Assembly (NCBI RefSeq): GCF_000155975.1
Contig: NZ_GG730300.1
Location: 288,159 to 352,158, forward strand
Direction: 5' to 3'
Length of the DNA stretch: 64,000 nucleotides
DNA from: Citrobacter youngae ATCC 29220
Lineage (GTDB): Bacteria; Pseudomonadota; Gammaproteobacteria; Enterobacterales; Enterobacteriaceae
The translations under genes and the position numbers were made by a program. The notes below the pieces were generated by a model. That model was given only the letters and a program-made list of their open reading frames with translations, did not search any database and was not told the DNA's origin. Positions 57,502 to 64,000 of the stretch are shown here, piece after piece; within the stretch, counting starts at the first letter, position 1; each line of letters starts with the position of its first letter.

Positions 57502-57535
57502 AATCAGTTATCTTTGCCTTCAGGCAAAAGCTAAC

Positions 57536-58063
57536 TTACTTCTTCGCGCGCTCGAAGGAAGCAACGATTTCCGCTTTAGCGGCTTCGGCGTTGTCCCAAC
57601 CGTCAACTTTCACCCATTTGCCCGCTTCGAGATCTTTGTAGTGCTCGAAGAAGTGGGTGATCTGCGCTTTCAGCAGTTCCGGCAGGTCGGTCACATCTTT
57701 GATGTGATCGTATTCTTTGCTCAGCTTGGTGTGCGGTACCGCAACCAGTTTCGCATCTTCACCGGATTCGTCGGTCATTTTCAGTACGCCAACCGGACGG
57801 CAGCGGATCACTGAGCCTGGCTCCAGCGGGTACGGAGTCGGGACCAGCACATCTACCGGGTCACCGTCCAGAGACAGAGTGTGGTTGATGTAACCGTAGT
57901 TGCACGGATAGAACATCGCGGTGGACATGAAGCGGTCAACGAACAGGGCGCCGCTCTCTTTGTCAACTTCGTATTTGATCGGATCTGCGTTGGCAGGGAT
58001 CTCGATAACAACGTAGATATCTTCCGGCAGGTCTTTACCGGCAGGGACGTTGAGTAAGCTCAT
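57536..58063 (-). CDS. ppa: Inorganic pyrophosphatase
   Basis: 175 residues from [15 protein letters not shown] at 58063; the frame is open for 53 more codons but the added part is not family-like. Family I Mg-dependent pyrophosphatase with [15 protein letters not shown] (about 65-80) and the metal-binding Asp/Glu cluster. Pulls biosynthetic reactions forward. Essential in E. coli. Confidence 0.97.
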   Translation of the reverse strand: MSLLNVPAGKDLPEDIYVVIEIPANADPIKYEVDKESGALFVDRFMSTAMFYPCNYGYINHTLSLDGDPVDVLVPTPYPLEPGSVIRCRPVGVLKMTDESGEDAKLVAVPHTKLSKEYDHIKDVTDLPELLKAQITHFFEHYKDLEAGKWVKVDGWDNAEAAKAEIVASFERAKK

Positions 58064-58372
58064 GTCTGTTTCCTTTAAATAAGCTATGGCAAACAAGTGG
58101 CGGGTATTATAGCCAACTCGCGCGGAATGTCTCCGCTTGTTTTCGCTTTCTCTGTACTCATTTTCTTCTTTTTGCCTCGCTCTCGTGACAGAAAAATCCA
58201 TATCTTCAGCCGCATTTTTCATAGTGATATGAAAGCGATTACAAAGTTGTGATTAACGTTTTATTTACTTTTTTGAAGTGTGATGTAACGCAATCTGTTA
58301 CATGCTCAATTGTCTATAGTTTTTTCGCGACGGTTTATTAACCAACAATAATCACCCTACGAGGACGCACTT
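58064..58372. promoter_or_regulatory. Divergent ppa/ytfQ regulatory region
   Basis: 309 bp with no credible gene. It holds the ppa promoter and the ytfQ operon promoter. A LacI/GalR-type operator lies at 58230-58243. TGTGATGTAACG near 58277 could be half of a CRP site; that is weak. Confidence 0.55.
58230..58243. promoter_or_regulatory. GalR/GalS-type operator for ytfQRT-yjfF
   Basis: TGAAAGCGATTACA has the LacI-family form with central CG (compare TGTAANCGNTTACA). ytfQ is a GalR/GalS target in E. coli, which supports this site. Confidence 0.6.
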
Positions 58373-59329
58373 ATGTGGAAGCGCTTACTTTTAGTCACAG
58401 CAGTTTCGGCAGCCATGTCGTCTATGGCAATGGCCGCCCCTTTAACCGTAGGATTTTCGCAGGTTGGCTCTGAATCCGGCTGGCGCGCCGCAGAGACCAA
58501 CGTGGCGAAAAGCGAGGCCGAAAAGCGTGGAATTACGCTGAAAATCGCTGACGGCCAGCAAAAGCAGGAAAACCAGATTAAAGCGGTACGCTCATTTGTT
58601 GCGCAGGGCGTCGATGCCATCTTTATTGCGCCGGTCGTGGCAACAGGTTGGGAGCCGGTGTTAAAAGAGGCCAAAGATGCCGACATTCCGGTCTTTTTGC
58701 TCGATCGTTCCATCGATGTAAAAGACAAATCTCTCTATATGACTACCGTCACCGCCGATAACGTGCTGGAAGGGAAGTTGATCGGCGACTGGCTGATAAA
58801 AGAAGTGAACGGCAAGCCGTGTAACGTCGTGGAGCTACAGGGGACCGTCGGTGCCAGCGTGGCGATCGATCGTAAAAAAGGGTTTGCTGAAGCCATCGCT
58901 AACGCGCCAAACATCAAAATTATCCGCTCTCAGTCCGGCGACTTTACCCGCAGTAAAGGTAAAGAAGTGATGGAGAGCTTTATCAAAGCCGAAAACAACG
59001 GCAAGAACATCTGCATGGTCTATGCGCATAACGATGACATGGCGATCGGCGCTATTCAGGCGATCAAAGAGGCGGGTCTGAAACCAGGCAAAGACATTCT
59101 GACGGGGTCAATTGACGGCGTACCGGATATCTACAAAGCGATGATTGATGGTGAAGCCAACGCCAGCGTTGAGCTGACGCCAAACATGGCGGGCCCGGCA
59201 TTTGACGCGCTGGAGAAATTCAAAAAAGACGGCACGATGCCTGAGAAGCTGACCATCACCAAATCGATCCTCTATCTGCCGGATACCGCGAAAGAAGAGT
59301 TAGAGAAGAAGAAAAACATGGGCTACTAG
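58373..59329 (+). CDS. ytfQ: YtfQ (GafA), galactofuranose-binding periplasmic protein
   Basis: 318 residues. Signal peptide about 1-21, cut after AMA. Periplasmic-binding protein type 1 family with two Rossmann lobes. Ligand blocks VGFSQVGSESGWR, LLDRSIDVKD and YAHNDDMAIGAIQAI. Binds galactofuranose tightly; delivers it to YtfRT-YjfF. Confidence 0.96.
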   Translation: MWKRLLLVTAVSAAMSSMAMAAPLTVGFSQVGSESGWRAAETNVAKSEAEKRGITLKIADGQQKQENQIKAVRSFVAQGVDAIFIAPVVATGWEPVLKEAKDADIPVFLLDRSIDVKDKSLYMTTVTADNVLEGKLIGDWLIKEVNGKPCNVVELQGTVGASVAIDRKKGFAEAIANAPNIKIIRSQSGDFTRSKGKEVMESFIKAENNGKNICMVYAHNDDMAIGAIQAIKEAGLKPGKDILTGSIDGVPDIYKAMIDGEANASVELTPNMAGPAFDALEKFKKDGTMPEKLTITKSILYLPDTAKEELEKKKNMGY

Positions 59330-59346
59330 TTTTGCTGTCGGTCTTG

Positions 59347-59419
59347 CGTAGGCCGGATAAGGCGTTACGCCGCCATCCGGCATTTATTGCCTGATGGCGC
59401 TGCGCTTATCAGGCCTACG
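59347..59419. repeat. BIME between ytfQ and ytfR
   Basis: Two opposed REP units: gtaggccggataaggcgtta/cgccgccatccggc and gcctgatggcgctgcgctta/tcaggcctac. It lies inside the operon, where REP hairpins commonly stabilise the upstream binding-protein mRNA over the transporter part. Confidence 0.9.
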
Positions 59420-59450
59420 AAACGCCGTGATTTCGTAACGGAGGAATGCC

Positions 59451-60953
59451 ATGACCACCGACCAACACCAGGAAATCCTTCGCACAGAGGGCTTAAGCAA
59501 ATTCTTTCCCGGCGTCAAAGCGCTGGATAACGTGGATTTCAGCCTGCGACGCGGCGAGATCATGGCATTGCTCGGCGAAAACGGTGCGGGAAAATCGACG
59601 CTGATCAAAGCGCTGACCGGTGTATACCATGCCGATCGCGGCACGATCTGGCTCGAAGGCCAGCCTGTCTCCCCCAAAAATACCGCCCATGCCCAACAGC
59701 TGGGAATCGGCACCGTGTACCAGGAAGTGAACCTGCTGCCGAATATGTCGGTAGCGGATAATTTGTTTATCGGCCGTGAACCGCGGCGCTTTGGCTTGTT
59801 GCAGCGCAAGCAGATGGAAAAACGCGCGACGGAGCTGATGGCGTCGTACGGTTTTTCTCTCGACGTGCGCGAGCCGTTGAACCGTTTTTCCGTAGCGATG
59901 CAGCAGATCGTCGCCATTTGCCGGGCGATCGATCTCTCCGCGAAAGTGTTGATCCTCGATGAACCTACCGCCAGCCTTGATACCCAGGAAGTTGAAATGC
60001 TCTTCGGACTGATGCAGCATCTGCGCGATCGGGGCGTCAGTTTGATCTTCGTCACCCACTTCCTCGATCAGGTTTATCAGGTCAGCGATCGCATCACCGT
60101 CCTGCGTAACGGTAGCTTCGTTGGCTGTCGTGAAACCCATGAGCTGCCACAGATCGAGCTGGTCAAAATGATGCTCGGCCGCGAACTGGATACCCACGCG
60201 CTACAGCGTGCGGGCCGCACGTTGCTGAGCGATAAACCGGTGGCGGCATTTAGCGGCTTTGGCAAGAAAGGCACTATTGCGCCATTTGATTTGCAGGTGC
60301 GCCCTGGTGAGATCGTCGGTCTCGCTGGACTGCTGGGATCCGGGCGAACGGAAACGGCGGAGGTGATCTTCGGTATCAAACCCGCCGACAGCGGTAGCGC
60401 GCTGATCAAAGGCAAACCGCAGACCTTGCGATCGCCGCATCAGGCTTCGTGTCTGGGGATCGGCTTCTGTCCGGAGGATCGCAAAACGGATGGCATTATC
60501 GCCGCCGCTTCGGTGCGGGAAAACATCATTCTGGCGTTGCAGGCGCAGCGCGGCTGGCTGCGGCCTGTACCGCGGAAAGAGCAAAACGAGATTGCCGAGC
60601 GTTTTATCCGCCAGCTTGGTATTCGCACCCCGAACGCTGAGCAACCGATCGAATTTCTCTCCGGCGGCAATCAGCAAAAAGTCTTGCTGTCGCGCTGGTT
60701 ACTGACCAAACCGCAGTTTCTGATCCTTGATGAGCCGACGCGCGGAATTGACGTCGGCGCGCATGCCGAGATCATCCGCCTGATCGAAACGCTGTGCGCG
60801 GATGGTTTGGCGCTGCTGGTAATTTCATCGGAACTGGAAGAACTGGTGGGCTATGCCGATCGGGTCATCATTATGCGCGATCGCAAACAGGTGGCTGAGA
60901 TCCCACTGGCTGAACTGTCCGTACCGGCGATCATGAACGCCATTGCGGCCTAA
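59451..60953 (+). CDS. ytfR: YtfR (GafB), galactofuranose ABC-transporter ATPase
   Basis: 500 residues with two fused ABC domains, as in RbsA/MglA. First Walker A GENGAGKST (about 44), Walker B LILDEPTASLD; second domain with GLLGSGRTE, signature SGGNQQKVLLSRWLL and LILDEPTRGIDVG. The first-domain signature reads SVAMQQ, the usual degenerate form. ytfT starts 7 bp later. Confidence 0.96.
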   Translation: MTTDQHQEILRTEGLSKFFPGVKALDNVDFSLRRGEIMALLGENGAGKSTLIKALTGVYHADRGTIWLEGQPVSPKNTAHAQQLGIGTVYQEVNLLPNMSVADNLFIGREPRRFGLLQRKQMEKRATELMASYGFSLDVREPLNRFSVAMQQIVAICRAIDLSAKVLILDEPTASLDTQEVEMLFGLMQHLRDRGVSLIFVTHFLDQVYQVSDRITVLRNGSFVGCRETHELPQIELVKMMLGRELDTHALQRAGRTLLSDKPVAAFSGFGKKGTIAPFDLQVRPGEIVGLAGLLGSGRTETAEVIFGIKPADSGSALIKGKPQTLRSPHQASCLGIGFCPEDRKTDGIIAAASVRENIILALQAQRGWLRPVPRKEQNEIAERFIRQLGIRTPNAEQPIEFLSGGNQQKVLLSRWLLTKPQFLILDEPTRGIDVGAHAEIIRLIETLCADGLALLVISSELEELVGYADRVIIMRDRKQVAEIPLAELSVPAIMNAIAA

Positions 60954-60960
60954 GGAGACT

Positions 60961-61989
60961 ATGGTGATGCCTCAATCTCTCCCTCAATCCAACCCGCCAA
61001 CACGGCGATTCCGTTGGCCAAAGGGTATGCCACAGCTGGTGGCGCTACTGCTGGTGTTGCTGGTGGACAGCCTGGTTGCGCCGCACTTCTATCAGGTGAT
61101 TTTGCAGGATGGCCGTTTGTTCGGCAGCCCAATCGATATTCTCAACCGTGCCGCGCCCGTGGCGCTGTTGGCGATTGGTATGACGCTGGTGATTGCCACT
61201 GGCGGCATTGATCTTTCCGTGGGCGCCGTCATGGCCATTGCCGGGGCCACCACCGCGGCGATGACGGTGGCCGGGCACAGCCTGCCGGTGGTGCTGCTTG
61301 CCGCCTTAGGTTCCGGCATTCTGGCGGGGTTGTGGAACGGAATTCTGGTGGCGATCCTCAAAATCCAACCGTTTGTTGCCACACTGATCCTGATGGTGGC
61401 CGGGCGTGGAGTGGCGCAGCTTATCACTTCCGGGCAGATCGTCACCTTCAACTCGCCTGAGCTTTCATGGTTCGGCAGCGGCTCGCTATTACTGTTTCCC
61501 ACGCCGGTAATCATTGCGCTGCTCACGCTGGTGGTGTTCTGGCTGCTGACGCGTAAAACGGCGCTCGGTATGTTTATTGAAGCGGTAGGCATCAACATTC
61601 GTGCGGCGAAAAATGCCGGGGTGAATACCCGCATTATCGTGATGCTCACCTATGTGCTGAGCGGCCTGTGCGCTGCTATTGCCGGCATTATCGTCACGGC
61701 GGATATCCGCGGGGCGGATGCCAATAACGCCGGATTGTGGCTGGAGCTGGATGCCATCCTGGCTGTCGTCATCGGCGGCGGCTCGCTGATGGGCGGGCGC
61801 TTTAACCTGCTGCTGTCGGTGATAGGGGCGTTAATTATTCAGGGGATGAACACCGGGATTTTGCTGTCGGGCTTCCAGCCGGAACTGAATCAGGTGGTCA
61901 AAGCCGTGGTGGTGTTGTGCGTGCTGGTCGTGCAGTCACAACGCTTTATCAGCCTGATAAAAGGAGTGCGTGGTCATGATAAAACGTAA
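60961..61989 (+). CDS. ytfT: YtfT (GafC), galactofuranose ABC permease
   Basis: 342 residues from MVMPQSLPQSNPPTR at 60961. BPD_transp_2 permease with about nine helices and the conserved GMTLVIATGGIDLSVG block (about 80) plus GGGSLMGGRFNLLLS. Forms a heterodimer with YjfF. Its 3' end overlaps yjfF by 14 bp. Confidence 0.95.
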   Translation: MVMPQSLPQSNPPTRRFRWPKGMPQLVALLLVLLVDSLVAPHFYQVILQDGRLFGSPIDILNRAAPVALLAIGMTLVIATGGIDLSVGAVMAIAGATTAAMTVAGHSLPVVLLAALGSGILAGLWNGILVAILKIQPFVATLILMVAGRGVAQLITSGQIVTFNSPELSWFGSGSLLLFPTPVIIALLTLVVFWLLTRKTALGMFIEAVGINIRAAKNAGVNTRIIVMLTYVLSGLCAAIAGIIVTADIRGADANNAGLWLELDAILAVVIGGGSLMGGRFNLLLSVIGALIIQGMNTGILLSGFQPELNQVVKAVVVLCVLVVQSQRFISLIKGVRGHDKT

Positions 61990-62977
61990 TTTACCGCTGA
62001 TGATCACCCTCGGCGTATTTATGCTGGGGTATCTCTACTGCCTGACGCAGTTTCCGGCTTTTGCTTCCACCCGGGTGATTTGCAATATCCTGACCGATAA
62101 CGCTTTTTTAGGCATCATCGCCGTCGGTATGACCTTCGTGATTCTCTCTGGCGGGATCGACCTTTCCGTCGGCTCGGTGATCGCCTTTACCGGCGTATTT
62201 CTGGCGAAGGCGATTGGCTACTGGGGGATTTCTCCGCTGGTGGCGTTCCCGCTGATCCTGCTGATGGGCTGCGCGTTCGGCGCGTTTATGGGGTTACTGA
62301 TTGATGCGCTGAAGATCCCGGCATTTATCATTACCCTGGCGGGAATGTTCTTCCTGCGCGGCGTTAGCTATCTGGTTTCTGAAGAGTCGATCCCGATTAA
62401 CCATCCGGTTTATGACATGCTCTCAAGCCTGGCATGGAAAATCCCCGGCGGCGGCCGCCTGAGCGCGATGGGGCTGCTGATGCTGGCGGTGGTGGTCATC
62501 GGCATATTCCTCGCGCACCGTACGCGGTTCGGTAATCAGGTGTACGCGATTGGCGGCAACGCCACCTCCGCCAACCTGATGGGGATCTCCACCCGCAGCA
62601 CCACCATCCGCATTTATATGCTGTCTACCGGGCTGGCGACGTTGGCCGGGATTGTTTTTTCCATTTACACCCAGGCCGGTTATGCGCTGGCGGGCGTTGG
62701 CGTCGAGCTGGATGCGATAGCCTCGGTGGTGATTGGCGGAACGCTGCTGAGCGGTGGGGTCGGGACGGTTTTAGGTACCCTGTTTGGCGTCGCCATTCAG
62801 GGGCTGATCCAGACCTACATTAATTTTGACGGCACATTAAGTTCCTGGTGGACCAAGATCGCGATTGGCATTTTATTGTTTATTTTTATTGCCTTACAAC
62901 GCGGTCTCACGGTGCTTTGGGAAAATCGTCAAAGCTCGCCGGTCACCCGCGTGAGCACGGCTGCAACACCAAAGTAA
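61976..62977 (+). CDS. yjfF: YjfF (GafD), galactofuranose ABC permease
   Basis: 333 residues from MIKRNLPLMITLGVF at 61976, with AAGGAG upstream inside ytfT. Paralogue of YtfT with the same permease signature (GMTFVILSGGIDLSVGS; GGTLLSGGVGTVLG). Last gene of the importer operon; no clear terminator hairpin was seen before the chemoreceptor promoter. Confidence 0.95.
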   Translation: MIKRNLPLMITLGVFMLGYLYCLTQFPAFASTRVICNILTDNAFLGIIAVGMTFVILSGGIDLSVGSVIAFTGVFLAKAIGYWGISPLVAFPLILLMGCAFGAFMGLLIDALKIPAFIITLAGMFFLRGVSYLVSEESIPINHPVYDMLSSLAWKIPGGGRLSAMGLLMLAVVVIGIFLAHRTRFGNQVYAIGGNATSANLMGISTRSTTIRIYMLSTGLATLAGIVFSIYTQAGYALAGVGVELDAIASVVIGGTLLSGGVGTVLGTLFGVAIQGLIQTYINFDGTLSSWWTKIAIGILLFIFIALQRGLTVLWENRQSSPVTRVSTAATPK

Positions 62978-63009
62978 CATCATGATTTTTCAGAAAACAT
63001 TTAAATACC

Positions 63010-63036
63010 TAAACTTTTTCCGGTTGTAGTCGATAG
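63010..63036 (+). promoter_or_regulatory. Flagellar sigma-28 promoter of the terminal chemoreceptor
   Basis: TAAACTTT (63010-63017), 11-nt spacer, GTCGATAG (63029-63036), against consensus TAAAGTTT-N11-GCCGATAA. It lies 45 bp before the chemoreceptor start. Confidence 0.85.
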
Positions 63037-63070
63037 GTTCTGTACAGGTCTGTTTTAACCCTACAACCGG
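63020..63070. repeat. Perfect 10-bp inverted repeat around the chemoreceptor promoter
   Basis: CCGGTTGTAG (63020-63029) and its exact reverse complement CTACAACCGG (63061-63070), 31 bp apart. The left arm covers the sigma-28 spacer and the right arm ends 10 bp before the ATG, near the ribosome site. Confidence 0.85.
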
Positions 63071-63080
63071 AAATATAACG

Positions 63081-64000
63081 ATGCCAAAATCCCTTTCAAT
63101 TCGATCAAGTTTGTTGGTGTTATTGTCTCTGCTGGCGTTTCTGCTGTTGCTGACCGGCGGGATGGGACTTTACGCCTCTACCCGTATTATTACTTCATTG
63201 ATTTATCACGGTATTATGAGCGCAGCGATGCTGGCTGCCATCGCCTTGCTGGCGGTTATTTGGTTTATGCTGCGAAATAAGTTTCTCAAACCGCTGGATA
63301 ATATGGTTGAACAGCTGGAACGCCTGGCAACGGGGGATTTGTCGCCGGTTACTGCACTGTCGGCCAGCGCCGAATTTAACCGCCTCAACGCGGCAATGGA
63401 TGAAATGCGCCATGCGCTGGGCGACTCGGTGCAGCGCGTACGTGATGCCAGTTCGCAAATTGATATCGGCAGCCGTGAACTGACGGCCGGGAACCAACAT
63501 CTGGCGCAGCGTACTGAATCGACAGCCACGTCGCTGGAACAGACCGCTGCCAGCATGGAAGAGTTAACGGCGACCGTGAAACAGAATGCGGACAACGCCG
63601 AGCAGGCGCATCAGCTGGCAAAATCGGTCTCGGATACCGCCGATCGCGGCAGCGAGATGGTGTGCTATGTGATCGAGAAAATGCGCGATATTGCCGGCAG
63701 TTCCAGTCGAATTGCCGACATTCTTGGCGTGATTGACGGCATTGCATTTCAGACCAATATTCTGGCGCTCAATGCGTCCGTTGAGGCGGCGCGGGCCGGT
63801 GAGCAAGGGCGTGGCTTTGCGGTGGTGGCCGGTGAAGTACGCAATCTGGCCAGCCGCAGCGCCGAAGCGGCAAAAGAGATCCGGGCGCTAATCAGTGATT
63901 CACACACCCACGTGGGTGAAGGCAGCGAACTGGCGCAGCAGGCGGGCGAAACCATGGATGAGATTGCCACAGAAGTGATGCGCATGACCAAACTGATGCG
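63081..64000 (+). CDS. Methyl-accepting chemotaxis protein with minimal periplasmic loop (3' end outside window)
   Basis: The frame from ATG 63081 is open to the window edge, 306 codons. TM1 about 11-31, periplasmic loop only about 13 residues (32-44), TM2 about 45-64, HAMP about 65-117, then the signalling helices. The tip reads [20 protein letters not shown]. The ordinary sensor domain of about 150 residues is missing although the frame is intact, so it may sense a membrane or cytosolic cue, or be a deletion derivative. Preceded by a sigma-28 promoter. Confidence 0.9.
   Translation, partial: MPKSLSIRSSLLVLLSLLAFLLLLTGGMGLYASTRIITSLIYHGIMSAAMLAAIALLAVIWFMLRNKFLKPLDNMVEQLERLATGDLSPVTALSASAEFNRLNAAMDEMRHALGDSVQRVRDASSQIDIGSRELTAGNQHLAQRTESTATSLEQTAASMEELTATVKQNADNAEQAHQLAKSVSDTADRGSEMVCYVIEKMRDIAGSSSRIADILGVIDGIAFQTNILALNASVEAARAGEQGRGFAVVAGEVRNLASRSAEAAKEIRALISDSHTHVGEGSELAQQAGETMDEIATEVMRMTKLM

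Noticed and set aside
58064-58222. 53-codon upstream extension of ppa
   Set aside because: Charged sequence not found in pyrophosphatases; the [12 protein letters not shown] start has a good ribosome site.

Overview
The window is a chromosomal segment of an enteric gammaproteobacterium close to Escherichia, Salmonella and Citrobacter. Gene order follows the E. coli K-12 amiB-to-ytf/yjf interval almost gene by gene (mutL-miaA-hfq-hflXKC, purA, nsrR-rnr-rlmB, yjf, aidB, ula, rpsF-priB-rpsR-rplI, fklB, cycA, ytfE to ytfT, yjfF). The proteins are very close to their E. coli counterparts as I remember them. Several extra genes fit a Citrobacter-type genome best, but genus is inference; no rRNA marker is present.

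Layout. 1-8.7 kb: tail of amiB, mutL, miaA, hfq, hflX, hflK, hflC, yjeT, purA. 8.9-12.7 kb: nsrR, rnr, rlmB. 12.8-17.9 kb: the yjfI-yjfJ-channel-yjfK-yjfL-yjfM-yjfC operon, a PspA-like/ATP-grasp envelope system that here also carries a K+-channel-like gene. 18-21.4 kb: aidB, two DUF1471 genes (yjfN, bsmA), yjfP. 21.4-28.1 kb: the L-ascorbate regulon (ulaR, ulaG, ulaABCDEF) with a duplicated 25-bp operator-like motif between ulaG and ulaA. 28.3-32.3 kb: yjfY, a TSUP permease, the S6/PriB/S18/L9 ribosomal operon and a DMT exporter. 32.4-41.4 kb: ytfB, fklB, cycA, ytfE with an NsrR-type operator, a chemoreceptor with a flagellar promoter, ytfF, an AraC regulator, qorB and qorR. 41.5-49.8 kb: cpdB, cysQ, an inserted two-gene module, ytfJ, ytfK, ytfL, msrA. 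50-55.9 kb: tamA-tamB-ytfP. 56.1-57.5 kb: a toxin-immunity pair. 57.5-63 kb: ppa and the galactofuranose ABC importer ytfQRT-yjfF. The window ends inside a second chemoreceptor, with its own flagellar promoter.

The most unusual content is accessory. (1) Between cysQ and ytfJ sits a membrane protein whose C-terminus is a Gly/Ser/Cys repeat with six cysteines, followed 6 bp later by a radical SAM/SPASM enzyme: a candidate peptide-tail modification system. It is bracketed by a 42-bp direct repeat made of the ytfJ 3' end, so the insertion footprint is visible; the remnant next to cysQ still reads out the last codons and stop of an older ytfJ. (2) Between ytfP and ppa sits an Hcp tube protein fused to a C-terminal DUF6883-type toxin domain, followed by a small DUF4926-type immunity protein, in the place where, as I recall, E. 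coli K-12 carries the chpSB toxin-antitoxin genes. (3) The terminal chemoreceptor has almost no periplasmic domain (about 13 residues), and a perfect 10-bp inverted repeat overlaps its flagellar promoter.

No tRNA, rRNA, CRISPR array, transposase or phage gene was seen. REP/BIME palindromes are frequent between genes.
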